A stretch of DNA of 64,000 nt from Candidatus Methanomethylophilaceae archaeon. GTDB taxonomy: Archaea > Thermoplasmatota > Thermoplasmata > Methanomassiliicoccales > Methanomethylophilaceae. This document shows positions 15,769 to 24,667 of the stretch, piece after piece. The first letter of the stretch is position 1. Each line of letters starts with the position of its first letter. The position numbers and the translations under genes were made by a program. The stretch lies in contig CALUHR010000009.1 in the NCBI GenBank assembly GCA_944320495.1, positions 62,001-126,000 on the forward strand, in the 5' to 3' direction. The notes below the pieces were generated by a model. That model did not search any database. It saw only the letters and a program-made list of their open reading frames with translations, and was not told the origin of the DNA.

Positions 15769-16556
15769 AGCTCCTCCCACCTCGCACGGGAGTCCACGGT
15801 CTCGGAATCCATGGAGTCGAGGGCGTCGAGCAGGGCCGGACGGAACGTCCCGGGTCCGCTGCATCTCGTGGCGGCGATCTCCGCGGCTACGTTGAACACC
15901 GTGATCGCGGATGCCACAGACTCCAGGGACGGGCCGCAGGCGCCGACGTAGCATCCGACCACGGACGACAGCATGCATCCGGTGCCCGACACGCGGGACT
16001 GGTAGCTGCTGCCGTTGGACAGTCTCAGGACGGTCCTGCCGTCGGAGACGTAGTCCGTCTCACCGGTGGCCGCGACCACGCATCCGTAGGATTCCGCCAG
16101 ACTCCTGACGCTCTCGGCCTCATCCGACGAACCGCGGGAGTCCACGCCCTCGACCCTCCCTCCGAGTCCGGAGAGCACGCCGATCTCACCGGCGTTCCCC
16201 TTGATGACGGCCGGATTCAGCCCCATGAGCATGCGGGCGGTCTCGGTGCGGTATCCGGTGGCTCCCGCTCCCACGGGGTCCAGGATCATCGGGACGCCCT
16301 TCGAACGGGCGCATTCGGCGGCGATGCGCATGGAGCCGACGGTCCTCTCGTTCAGGGTGCCGATGTTCAGGACCGTGGCCGAGGAGATGGCCACCATCTC
16401 GGGGACGTCCTCGGCGGCATCGGTCATAACCGGCGATCCGCCGGCGCAGATGCACACGTTGGCGCAGTCGTTGACTGTGACATAGTTGGTGATGTGGTGC
16501 ACCAGCGGGACGGTCCCTCTCACACGGGCCATGAACTCGGAAGGTCTGGCGTTCAT
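15765..16556 (-). CDS. thiM: ThiM, hydroxyethylthiazole kinase
   Basis: ThiM phosphorylates the thiazole alcohol for thiamine salvage. The 263-residue ribokinase-fold protein has PLVHHITNYVTVNDCANVCI, SPVMTDAAEDV, PMILDPVGAGATGYRT, VIKGNAGEI and VSGTGCMLSS. The ATG at 16556 (MNARPSEFM) is preferred; a GTG two codons upstream is possible. With thiDN and thiE it makes a salvage-oriented thiamine set. The reading frame of the upstream gene overlaps its first 370 bases. Confidence 0.93.
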   Translation of the reverse strand: MNARPSEFMARVRGTVPLVHHITNYVTVNDCANVCICAGGSPVMTDAAEDVPEMVAISSATVLNIGTLNERTVGSMRIAAECARSKGVPMILDPVGAGATGYRTETARMLMGLNPAVIKGNAGEIGVLSGLGGRVEGVDSRGSSDEAESVRSLAESYGCVVAATGETDYVSDGRTVLRLSNGSSYQSRVSGTGCMLSSVVGCYVGACGPSLESVASAITVFNVAAEIAATRCSGPGTFRPALLDALDSMDSETVDSRARWEEL

Positions 16557-18279
16557 GCGCACCGTTATGCCCGTCGTCTATAACCGACCATCGGACCGAC
16601 TCGATCCTGCATGCGAAGATCGCATCCTCCGGGTGATGCCCTTCGGACGTGTCCCCGATCTCGAAGGAATCCCCGCTGGTCTCGCAGAGGACGAACCTGT
16701 ACCCCAGTATCTCGATGCCGTATCCGGGGGCGTCCAGATCCACGGCGGGCATCGCATGGTCGTCGAAGAGCAGGAACGCCGTCCGATAGCCGGAGAGGCC
16801 CATGATCGTGCCGAACAGGAACGTGGTGTCCTCGCAGTCCCCGCCACCGTCCCACAGGGTCTCCACCGGGAACTTCCAGTACTCATGGGATCCGCGCGTG
16901 TCGATGTCCTCCAGGTACGGCACCGACTGGACGAACTCGAGGACGAACTCCGCGTACTGCAGCCTGTCCAGCCCGGAGCCGAGCTCCATCAGCTTCTCGG
17001 CCATCCTGACGATGACGGGGTCGTCCGGCGTGTAGAACGTCTCCATGTGGGACTGGTAATGCTGTGCGAACCTGGGAAGGGTCGGATCATCATACTCATG
17101 GGCGTACGCCTGGCTGAGGAACACCGTGTCGGAGTACCGGTACCTGATGCCGTCGTACACCCAGGTGAATGAGAACGTCCTCTCGTCCTCGATGAGGAAC
17201 TCGAGGGTGGTGGTGACGCCGTCGATGGCCTTGGTCGCCGTGTACAGCCCCGGGGACTCAGGGCGTGCGACTGCTCCTCCCGAGGCATCGGTGATCTCCG
17301 CGTCTCCGAACCCCATGTCGATGACGTCCTGGAAGCCACTGACGACGACGTATCCGCTCGATGCGCAGGCGCGATAGACGTCGGACGGGGACGGCATGAG
17401 CACCGTGAGCGTGCGGTCGGTGGTGGCGAGGTGGCCGTTCACGTACCATCCCTCGAAACCGTCCCCGTAGGCGTACAGGAACAGCGGCTTGTTGGCATCC
17501 GCCTCCATGACCTCCACCGTCAGCGGATGGTCCGCGTAAACGTTCGGGGCGAACGATGTGTCCGGGTCGTAGCCGAAGACCTCTGTGGTCTCGTAGACGA
17601 CCGTCCCCTCGGTACCCATCCGGGATTCGATCATCATCGGAATCAGGAGGTCCTTGACCCACATGGTGTCGCCGCCCCTGGTCCAGACAGTGACCCTCTC
17701 CTCTCCCATGAACTGGTTGCCGGCGTACGTCCATCCGTCGGTGATGCTCCGGCACCAGCCGGAATGCGACGACCCGTCGGTCCATCCCCCGTCCGGCCAG
17801 GAGTAGAAGACGTTCCTGTCCTGGCTCACCAGCGCCATGCCGTCCCTGACGGTGTCGTAGCCCCAGGTGACGGTCCCCTCGACGGTGTGCGGGATGTCCC
17901 CGTTCCTGTACTCGCCGAAGACGTCCATGGTCCATCCGGTGCCCACGCGCGTGTCCTCCACCCATTTGGCGTAGAGGATGATGTGACCGCGGAGATCGGG
18001 GCTTATCGCCATGATGGGGTTGGTGAGAGCGGCCTCGGTGCACCATCCGGCGAACCAGTACCCTTCCCTCTCGGGGATGGGCAGGGTCGCGGAGGATCCC
18101 GCCACGTAGTATCCCGGGGCGTCCGTCGGAAGGGTTCCCCCGTCCGTGCGGTAGCTGATGTAGAACCTCTCGCCGTCCCGGACCTCCGTGTCGTCCAGCA
18201 CGGTGGTCGCGACGACCGCGGATGCGAGCGTGGCGAACGCCAGGGCAATGGCGACGGCGGCCAGCACGGACTTCCTCAT
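16186..18279 (-). CDS. Secreted protein with Listeria-Bacteroides repeat and transglutaminase-like domain
   Basis: An N-terminal signal peptide or anchor (MRKSVLAAVAIALAFATLAS) is followed by one InlB-type (Listeria-Bacteroides) repeat (about 38-106, ending HIILYAKW). A beta-rich middle and a transglutaminase-like domain follow, with Cys482 (GGGDCEDTT), His508 (FDDHAMPAVD) and Asp514 intact. It is probably a surface protein acting on or binding host or cell-wall peptides. Conserved sequence seems to end near residue 570 (about 16565). The frame has no stop there and runs about 125 Arg/His-rich residues into thiM in another frame, so the true C-terminus is uncertain. Confidence 0.78.
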   Translation of the reverse strand: MRKSVLAAVAIALAFATLASAVVATTVLDDTEVRDGERFYISYRTDGGTLPTDAPGYYVAGSSATLPIPEREGYWFAGWCTEAALTNPIMAISPDLRGHIILYAKWVEDTRVGTGWTMDVFGEYRNGDIPHTVEGTVTWGYDTVRDGMALVSQDRNVFYSWPDGGWTDGSSHSGWCRSITDGWTYAGNQFMGEERVTVWTRGGDTMWVKDLLIPMMIESRMGTEGTVVYETTEVFGYDPDTSFAPNVYADHPLTVEVMEADANKPLFLYAYGDGFEGWYVNGHLATTDRTLTVLMPSPSDVYRACASSGYVVVSGFQDVIDMGFGDAEITDASGGAVARPESPGLYTATKAIDGVTTTLEFLIEDERTFSFTWVYDGIRYRYSDTVFLSQAYAHEYDDPTLPRFAQHYQSHMETFYTPDDPVIVRMAEKLMELGSGLDRLQYAEFVLEFVQSVPYLEDIDTRGSHEYWKFPVETLWDGGGDCEDTTFLFGTIMGLSGYRTAFLLFDDHAMPAVDLDAPGYGIEILGYRFVLCETSGDSFEIGDTSEGHHPEDAIFACRIESVRWSVIDDGHNGAHERQTFRVHGPCERDRPAGAPHHQLCHSQRLRQRVHLRRRIAGYDRCRRGRPRDGGHLLGHGPEHRHPEREDRRLHAHRRRMRPFEGRPDDPGPRGSGSHRIPHRDRPHAHGAESGRHQGERR

Positions 18280-18355
18280 GGCCGGGGCATCCGTCTATCA
18301 TCCTTAAATCATGCAGACCGACAGGCTTTAACGCCGTTGATTCATTCACCCGGAC

Positions 18356-18763
18356 ATGGCGATGATCGACATCGAGTACAGGCACCCCGAGGCGGATCCG
18401 GACGACCCCACCATAAGGCGTCGCACGAACGCCGTCATGTCCCAGTACATCAGGGACCTCATCTTCGAGATGCAGATGGCGGACATCTCGTGCGCGTTCA
18501 AGGAGACCGTGACGGAGGACGGCACCAGGGACGTCAGGATAAACGGCAGGACGATCCCGGAGATCATCGAGGGGCTCCAGATCAAGATGCTCGAGGAGGA
18601 GGACTCCTGCGACCTCGGGAGCACCAGGATGGTCAAGTTCGGCAGGCCCACCCTGGACTGGAAGAGGGAGTGGGTCGAGGACGTGCCCGACACCATCATG
18701 AAGAACGCGATCGCCAAGGTGTTCGCGGACGAGAACAGGAACAGGATCGACGTCATCAACTGA
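18356..18763 (+). CDS. Hypothetical protein resembling DUF2703 (thioredoxin-like)
   Basis: This 135-residue protein starts MAMIDIEYRHPEAD and contains CAFKETVTEDG followed by VRINGRTIPEIIEGL. That layout (IEWRH-like start, central helix, INGxPIEE-like motif) recalls DUF2703, a thioredoxin-like family of methanogens. The usual N-terminal Cys pair is absent here, so a redox role is doubtful. A TATA-like CTTTAA (18327-18332) lies 24-29 nt upstream of the ATG, as for leaderless genes nearby. It precedes tgtA on the same strand but probably forms its own unit. Confidence 0.6.
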   Translation: MAMIDIEYRHPEADPDDPTIRRRTNAVMSQYIRDLIFEMQMADISCAFKETVTEDGTRDVRINGRTIPEIIEGLQIKMLEEEDSCDLGSTRMVKFGRPTLDWKREWVEDVPDTIMKNAIAKVFADENRNRIDVIN

Positions 18764-18853
18764 AACGGTCCCGGGCCGCCGCACGGCGGTCCCCGACCTT
18801 CCAGGTCCCATCGGACCATCACCCTTATGAGAGGCCCCGCCATCGCAACGGCC

Positions 18854-20779
18854 ATGTTCGAGATACTCAGGCGGGACGGACTCGCCAGGATAGGCAGGTT
18901 CACCGTCGGCGACAAGGTCGTCGAGACCCCGGCTCTGCTCCCGGTGGTCAACCCAAAGATCTGCACCGTGCCGCCCAGGGAGCTCCACGACAGGTTCGGA
19001 TTCAACGCTCTGATTACCAACTCATACATCATACGCAACATCCCCGAGCTCAAGGAGAAGGCCCAGGCCATGGGGCTGCACGAGATGCTCGACTTCCCCG
19101 GGGTCATCATGACGGATTCCGGCACGTTCCAGAGCCACATGTACGGCGAGGTCGAGGTCACCAACGAGGAGATCGTCGAGTTCCAGAAGTCCATCGGCAC
19201 GGACATAGGCACGGTCCTCGACGTGTTCACGGAGCCGGACTGGTCCCATGAGAAGACCAAGCGCTCCCTGGAGACCACCCTCGAGAGGACGAGGAAGGCG
19301 TGCGAGATCAAGGGGAAGATGATGATCAACGGCGTCGTGCAGGGTTCCATCTACACCGATCTCCGCGAGTACAGCGCCTCCGCCATGGCCGACATGGACG
19401 TGGACGTCCACCCCGTCGGAGGCGTTGTGCCGCTGATGGAGCAGTACCGCTACTCCGAGCTGGTCGATGTGGTCATGGCATCGAAGAAGGGTCTCAACCC
19501 CTCGCGCCCGGTACATCTCTTCGGCGCCGGGCATCCGATGATCCTCGCTCTGGCAACGCTGATGGGCTGCGACCTCTTCGATTCCGCATCCTACGCCAAG
19601 TTCGCCAGGGACGACAGGATGATGTTCCTCGACGGGACGTTCAGGCTCCAGGACATGCAGACACTGGACTGCGGATGTCCCGCCTGCCAGGGCCACACCC
19701 TTCAGGACCTCAGGAAGATGAGCAAGAACGCCCGCACCAAGCTCATCGCCGAGCACAACCTCTACCAGATCACGCAGGAGCTGGCACTCGTCAAGAGATA
19801 CCTCCGCGAGGGCAGGCTCTGGGAGCTCGCCGAGATCCGCTGCCGCGCCCACCCGGCGCTGCTCGACGGTCTCAGGAGGCTGAGGGAGTGGCAGGACCTC
19901 ATGGAGCGCTACGATCCCATAAGCAGGGAGGGGGCGGTGTTCTACACAGGTCCGGAGACCCGCGCCAGGCCGGTCTACATGAGATACGCCGAGAGGCTGA
20001 ACTCCAGATACGTCCCCGAGACCAGGAAGGCCGCGTTGTTCCCCGAGCCCTCGGGCAAGCCGTACAGCAGACCGTACGCGGAGGAGTTCGCCAGGGTCCG
20101 CCGCGCAGGGTACACCCCGGTGGTGGCCAGCCCGTGGGGTCCCGTCCCCGCCGAGCTGGATGAACTCTATCCTCTGGCGCAGTCCGTCTTCCCGGAGTGC
20201 CAGGACCGCGAGACCCAGGAGGAGTCCGAGAGGCTCACCGCCGAGTTCCTGGAGTCAAAGTTCGACGTGGCCGTGGAGTACGACCAGGTCCCGGATGCAG
20301 AGGGGGAGGATGTCGATGCGGACAAGATCCGTGCCAAGGCCGTCGCCCGCTACCAGTTCGGCATCGATGCCGCCGATGCGCTGTTCAGGGAGCCCATCGA
20401 GCTCGTGAAGTCGAAGAAGACGGGGAAGATCCGCAACGTCATATCCGACGGGGAGCACGTCCTCTCCATGCGTGCCGGCGATGGGATGTACACCCTCAGG
20501 ATGGAGGGCGCCAAGAGGATCGTCGCCGCCGTGTCCGCGCCCTACATGCGCGTCGCGGTGGTCGAGGACTCCGTCCCGTTCGTATCGGAGGGGAGGAACG
20601 CGTTCGCACAGTTCGTGCTCTCCTGCGATCCCGACATCCGCCCGATGGAGGAGGTCATCGTGACCGACCCGTCGGACAGGCCCATCGCCACAGGCAGGGC
20701 GTTCCTGACCGCTTTCGAGATGGGCTCGATGAAGAAGGGGATGGCCGTCAAGGTCAGGTCCGGCTCGGACGACGAATGA
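18854..20779 (+). CDS. tgtA: TgtA, archaeosine tRNA-guanine transglycosylase
   Basis: TgtA swaps guanine-15 for preQ0 in archaeal tRNA, the first step to archaeosine. The catalytic part has LLPVVNPKICTVPPREL, MTDSGTFQSHMYGEVEV, VLDVFTEPDW, GVVQGSIYTDLREYSA and the zinc site CGCPAC. A C-terminal PUA domain follows (IRNVISDGEHVLSMRAGDGM). The ATG at 18854 (MFEILRRDGLARIGRF) matches the family N-terminus, and CTTATGA at 18822-18828 lies 26-32 nt upstream. An in-frame ATG at 18827 would add nine residues and overlap that box. Length 641 residues. Confidence 0.94.
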   Translation: MFEILRRDGLARIGRFTVGDKVVETPALLPVVNPKICTVPPRELHDRFGFNALITNSYIIRNIPELKEKAQAMGLHEMLDFPGVIMTDSGTFQSHMYGEVEVTNEEIVEFQKSIGTDIGTVLDVFTEPDWSHEKTKRSLETTLERTRKACEIKGKMMINGVVQGSIYTDLREYSASAMADMDVDVHPVGGVVPLMEQYRYSELVDVVMASKKGLNPSRPVHLFGAGHPMILALATLMGCDLFDSASYAKFARDDRMMFLDGTFRLQDMQTLDCGCPACQGHTLQDLRKMSKNARTKLIAEHNLYQITQELALVKRYLREGRLWELAEIRCRAHPALLDGLRRLREWQDLMERYDPISREGAVFYTGPETRARPVYMRYAERLNSRYVPETRKAALFPEPSGKPYSRPYAEEFARVRRAGYTPVVASPWGPVPAELDELYPLAQSVFPECQDRETQEESERLTAEFLESKFDVAVEYDQVPDAEGEDVDADKIRAKAVARYQFGIDAADALFREPIELVKSKKTGKIRNVISDGEHVLSMRAGDGMYTLRMEGAKRIVAAVSAPYMRVAVVEDSVPFVSEGRNAFAQFVLSCDPDIRPMEEVIVTDPSDRPIATGRAFLTAFEMGSMKKGMAVKVRSGSDDE

Positions 20780-20787
20780 CCGGGCCA

Positions 20788-20809
20788 CGGGGGCGCGTCG
20801 GCGCCCCCG
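20788..20809. terminator. Inverted repeat between convergent tgtA and fprA
   Basis: A 9-bp GC-only stem (CGGGGGCGC/GCGCCCCCG, loop GTCG) sits between the two convergent stops. It is terminator-like, with no strong T run. Confidence 0.5.
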
Positions 20810-20824
20810 GCCCCAAAAACGATT

Positions 20825-22042
20825 TCAGCTCTCTGAGACCGACGCTGCAATGGCGTCGGCCAGCGCCTCCAGTTCGGGCACCTGCTCCGGTGCCAGGGAG
20901 GACTTTATCGTCAGGGTCTCGCCGACCTTGGTCATGCCCTTCATGCCGGACACGCGCTCCTCGATGATCCTGTCGGCCTGGGGCGCCCAGGAGCCGTTGC
21001 CGATGACGGAGTACCTCCTGTTCTGGACCGCCATGATCTCCATGTCCTCTATCGTGGAGGACATCGACGGGTGCAGGGCGTTGTTGTACGTCGTGGATGC
21101 GAACACGATGTTGGTGAAGCGGAATGCGTCCGCCACCGCGTAGGACGGATGCTCGACGGTCATGCTGTGCATGGTGACGTTCTCCACGCCGCGCTCCTTC
21201 AGCATGATGGCGAGCCTCTCGGCGACCGCCGCGGTGTTCCCGTAGACGGAGGTGTAGGCTATGGTCACACCCCTCTCCTCGGGCTCGTATCTGCTCCAGA
21301 GGTCGTACTTGCCGAGTATGTATCCGAGGTCGCTCCTCCATATGGGCCCGTGGAGCGGGCAGATCATGTCGATGGGGACGTCCTTCAGCTTGGCGATGAC
21401 GTTCTGGACCTTCGCCCCGTACTTCCCGACTATGTTCGCGTAGTACCTCCTGGCCTCGTTCAGGTAGTCCCTGTCGAAGTCGGTCTCGTCCGCATAGAGC
21501 GCTCCGGAGACCGCCTTGAACGTCCCGAAAGCGTCGGCCGAGAAGAGGATCCTCTCGCCCACGTCGTAGGTGAACATGACCTCGGGCCAGTGGACCATCA
21601 CGGCGAAGTAGAACCTCAGGGTGTGTTTCCCCACTACGAGCTCGTCGCCCTCCTTGACGACCATCCTGTTCTTCGGGCTGATGCGGTAGAAGTTCTCCAG
21701 CATGTCGAAGGTTTTGGAGTTCCCGACCACGGTGACCTCCGGCCAGGCTTCGAGTACCTGTGTGATGCAGGCGCCGTGGTCCGGCTCCATGTGGTTGATG
21801 ATCAGGTAGTCCAGGTCCCTCCCGTCCATGGTCTTGCGGAGGTTCCTCCAGAACTTCGAGGCGATGGAGGAGTCCACAGTGTCAAGGAGGCACGTCTTTC
21901 CCTCGGAGCTGATGAGGTACGAGTTGTACGAGACCCCCTCGGGTATCGGGAACGCTCCCTCGAAAATCGTGGCGGTGCGGTCGTCCCCGCCGATCCAGAA
22001 GATGTCGTCCCTTATGGGCACGGCCGTATCCTTAGGTATCAT
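20825..22042 (-). CDS. fprA: FprA, flavodiiron F420H2 oxidase
   Basis: This oxygen-detoxifying flavodiiron protein reduces O2 to water with F420H2. An N-terminal metallo-beta-lactamase-like diiron domain (residues 1-250) has NHMEPDH (diiron ligands), LFSADAFGTF and CPLHGPIWR. A C-terminal flavodoxin domain (about 255-400) has IAYTSVYGNTAAVAERLA. Length is 405 residues with the start at 22042 (MIPKDTAVPIRDD). The gene is monocistronic by spacing and convergent with tgtA. It protects a strict anaerobe. Confidence 0.93.
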   Translation of the reverse strand: MIPKDTAVPIRDDIFWIGGDDRTATIFEGAFPIPEGVSYNSYLISSEGKTCLLDTVDSSIASKFWRNLRKTMDGRDLDYLIINHMEPDHGACITQVLEAWPEVTVVGNSKTFDMLENFYRISPKNRMVVKEGDELVVGKHTLRFYFAVMVHWPEVMFTYDVGERILFSADAFGTFKAVSGALYADETDFDRDYLNEARRYYANIVGKYGAKVQNVIAKLKDVPIDMICPLHGPIWRSDLGYILGKYDLWSRYEPEERGVTIAYTSVYGNTAAVAERLAIMLKERGVENVTMHSMTVEHPSYAVADAFRFTNIVFASTTYNNALHPSMSSTIEDMEIMAVQNRRYSVIGNGSWAPQADRIIEERVSGMKGMTKVGETLTIKSSLAPEQVPELEALADAIAASVSES

Positions 22043-22113
22043 GCGGGTGCGGAGGTCTCCCGGGCTTAAAGAAGATGGCCCGGGGACCTCGGATGGAATG
22101 TCTGTTAACGCCG

Positions 22114-22647
22114 TTATGACCTGTAGTACACCGACCTCTTCATGGGGAGGACGTTCTCGCAGGTCTCGGCGACCTCCGTGAGCTCGGAGGGCATGTCGTC
22201 GACGACGGGCTGGTGCTCCGTGTCTGACAGGACGGCGAAGGTCGGGCTCCTGGACGAGAACTGGAGCCTCATGGCCTCCGCGGTGTCCCCGCCCATTCTC
22301 TCCGACAGTGTGGAATCCCAGCCCTCGGGCGCCCAGTCCTCCAGCCTCTGGTAGTACGCGTCCAGGGCGACCTCCACCTTGGATGCGGTAACCGCGATGC
22401 CCATGTCCGGTCTTCCGACGACCCATTCGGCGAAGAGCCTGGCGCCCTGCCCGTGCTCCAGACGGCCGACGCATGTCCAGAACGGATCGAAGTCGAGTCC
22501 GAGATTCCGGGCGGCCTCGGCGGGCAGCCCCGGTCTGACGAGGGTGCATCTGCCTTCGCCAACCCACCATCTGATGCGGTTGTGGTCTGCGGGGAACCAG
22601 ATGTGCCCCGCCCTCTGCATGGCCTCCGGGCTGTCGTCGTAGCTCAT
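22114..22647 (-). CDS. Hypothetical protein, 177 aa
   Basis: I do not recognise this soluble, Trp-rich acidic protein. It has HIWFPADHNRIRWWVG near the N-terminus and FDPFWTCVGRLEHGQGARLF in the middle. There is no signal peptide, membrane segment or obvious catalytic motif. On the minus strand TTTTATTATG (about 22669-22678) lies 22-31 nt upstream, so the gene is probably leaderless and separate from fprA. The stop is TAA. Confidence 0.65.
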   Translation of the reverse strand: MSYDDSPEAMQRAGHIWFPADHNRIRWWVGEGRCTLVRPGLPAEAARNLGLDFDPFWTCVGRLEHGQGARLFAEWVVGRPDMGIAVTASKVEVALDAYYQRLEDWAPEGWDSTLSERMGGDTAEAMRLQFSSRSPTFAVLSDTEHQPVVDDMPSELTEVAETCENVLPMKRSVYYRS

Positions 22648-22796
22648 GGGGCTCGCATTCCGATGTCTTCATAATAAAAGGGCGCACGGGACGGACGGGG
22701 ATTAAGCCCGGTTGAGGGCCTGATGTAATAAAATGGGCAGTTGGAACCGTCATCCAAATATAATTCGCGGTGCATGCCAGACGTAGGTGTGAGCTA

Positions 22797-23429
22797 GTGG
22801 ACAAGGTAGAGATGTCGCCCATCCTCCTCTCTCCCGGCAACAGGCTGGTGACGGTCTTCGGAGGGGGTAGGGTCGCCCTTCGCAAATGCCGCCATTTTGA
22901 CGGATTCAGGATACGCGTGGTCTCCGAGGAGGTCATGCCCGAGCTGAGGGAGCTGGCGGAGGAGGTCCTCATCGATTCCATCGACAGGGACAACGTCCTG
23001 CGCTACATCGAGGGGTCCGACATCGTCGTGGCCGCCACGTCCGACCACGCGCTCAACGATATGATAAGGGACACCGCTATGTCCCGGGGGATAATGACCA
23101 ACTCCGCCCACGGCGGAGGGGACGTCCTAATACCATCGACCCTCCACAGGGACGGCTGGACGGTCTGCGTGTCATCCGAGGGTCGCGTCCCGGCGTTCCC
23201 ACCCTATGTGATCGAGAGGATCGACGAGATGCTCGACCCATCGTACGATGCGATGCTGGCACTGCTGGTCGACCTGAGGGTCGTCATAAGGGAGAGGATA
23301 CCCACGCAGCCAGGTAGGGCGGAGTTCCTCGCAGGGGTGCTCGCAGATGAGGACGTCTGGGACCTCCTGAGGGAGGGCCGCGGCGGGGAGGCGAGGGAGC
23401 TGGCTCTCGCGAGGGGAGGTCTCCGATGA
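22797..23429 (+). CDS. Precorrin-2 dehydrogenase / ferrochelatase-like (Met8/CysG-N family)
   Basis: This protein oxidises precorrin-2 to sirohydrochlorin with NAD and may chelate metal. The 210-residue protein has TVFGGGRVALRKCRHF (Rossmann), SDIVVAATSDHALNDMIRDTA and TNSAHGGGDVLIPSTLHRDGWTVCVSSEGR, the CysG N-domain pattern. The GTG at 22797 is used here; ATG 22812 is an alternative start that still keeps the fold. AAATATAAT (22755-22763) is the promoter of the whole hem operon. It overlaps hemA by ATGA. Confidence 0.85.
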   Translation: MDKVEMSPILLSPGNRLVTVFGGGRVALRKCRHFDGFRIRVVSEEVMPELRELAEEVLIDSIDRDNVLRYIEGSDIVVAATSDHALNDMIRDTAMSRGIMTNSAHGGGDVLIPSTLHRDGWTVCVSSEGRVPAFPPYVIERIDEMLDPSYDAMLALLVDLRVVIRERIPTQPGRAEFLAGVLADEDVWDLLREGRGGEARELALARGGLR

Positions 23430-24667
23430 TAGTTAGCATGCATGTTACGCACACCTCGGCCGGAGGCACGACGGGTCTGAACGACGTCGTCCCGAGGCTG
23501 GAGGAGGAGGCGGCCAAACGTCTGCCGGGCATACAGTGGATCTCGGAGTACGTGGTGGTCCGCACCTGCAACCGTTTCGAGATTTACGCCGCCACTGGCA
23601 GCAACCTCTCGGTCAGGGAGTTCTTCGATTCGATGATCAGGACGATAGTCCCCTCGTCGAACATCTCGTACACGCTGGACGACAGGGACAGCATCAAGCA
23701 CCTCTTCAGGGTGGTCTGCGGTCTGGACTCCCTCATCGTCGGCGAGGACCAGATCCAGCATCAGGTCCGTGAGTCGTACATGAGGGCGAGAGAGGAGGGA
23801 CATGTCGGAAGCATGCTCTCCCATCTGTTCGACAAGGCGATGGCCGTCGGCAAAAGGGTCAGGACCGAGACGTCCCTGAACAAGGGGGCCGTATCGGTGG
23901 GATCCGCGGCGGTGGAGCTGGCCGAGGGTCGTCTGGGGGACCTGTCCGGCAAGAGCATCACGATCCTGGGGGCGGGCGACATAGCGTCCGTCATCGCGAA
24001 GAACCTTATGGGCAAGAACCTGGGCACCGTCGTCGTCTCCAACCGTACGTACAGCCGCGCCATAGAGCTGGCGAGCGAGCTGGGCGGCAAGGCCGTCAGC
24101 ATGGCCAGGATGACCGACGCCGTGGCGGACTCGGACGTTGTCCTGGTGGCCACGGGCGCACCGCACGCCGTGCTCAAGTGCAGTCATGTCAGCGAGGCCA
24201 TGGCAAGGAGACCGGACCGCCCGCTGCTTGTGATCGATGTAAGCATACCCAGGAACACCGAGGACTCGGTGTCCGGGATACCGAACGTCGACGTGGAGAA
24301 CATGGACTCGCTGCAGTCCATAGCCATGAGGAACGTCGAGCGCCGCAAGTCGGAGATCGCCGCCGCCGAGAGGATCATCACGGAGGAGCTGGCGAAGATC
24401 GACTCGGAGCAGAAGGAGCAGTACGCCAACGACGTCATCAGGCGCATTGGGATCAAGCTCGCGGGCATACGCGAGCATGAGCTTGGAACCGCTAGGTCTC
24501 GTGTGGGTTCCGCCGACATGGAGGAGATCCTCGAAGACCTGTCAAGGGCGATGGTCAACAAGATCACCGCCGAGCTTTACAAGAATCTGAGGGAGGCATC
24601 CCGCGACGGCCGCATGGAGACTTGCGGCGCCGCTGTGGAGCTCTTCGGACTGGAGGATTCGGAATGA
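23426..24667 (+). CDS. hemA: HemA, glutamyl-tRNA reductase
   Basis: HemA reduces glutamyl-tRNA-Glu to glutamate-1-semialdehyde, the committed step of C5 tetrapyrrole synthesis. The 413-residue protein has VVVRTCNRFEIYA (catalytic Cys), GLDSLIVGEDQIQHQVRESY, the NADP Rossmann motif ITILGAGDIASVIAKNL and a C-terminal dimerisation helix (ADMEEILEDLSRAMVNKI). It overlaps its neighbours by ATGA on both sides, so it belongs to a tightly coupled operon. Confidence 0.96.
   Translation: MIVSMHVTHTSAGGTTGLNDVVPRLEEEAAKRLPGIQWISEYVVVRTCNRFEIYAATGSNLSVREFFDSMIRTIVPSSNISYTLDDRDSIKHLFRVVCGLDSLIVGEDQIQHQVRESYMRAREEGHVGSMLSHLFDKAMAVGKRVRTETSLNKGAVSVGSAAVELAEGRLGDLSGKSITILGAGDIASVIAKNLMGKNLGTVVVSNRTYSRAIELASELGGKAVSMARMTDAVADSDVVLVATGAPHAVLKCSHVSEAMARRPDRPLLVIDVSIPRNTEDSVSGIPNVDVENMDSLQSIAMRNVERRKSEIAAAERIITEELAKIDSEQKEQYANDVIRRIGIKLAGIREHELGTARSRVGSADMEEILEDLSRAMVNKITAELYKNLREASRDGRMETCGAAVELFGLEDSE

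Noticed and set aside
22043-22993. Upstream extension of fprA
   Set aside because: The 317 extra residues are a shadow of the gene at 22114-22647 and a promoter region; FprA motifs begin at the ATG at 22042.
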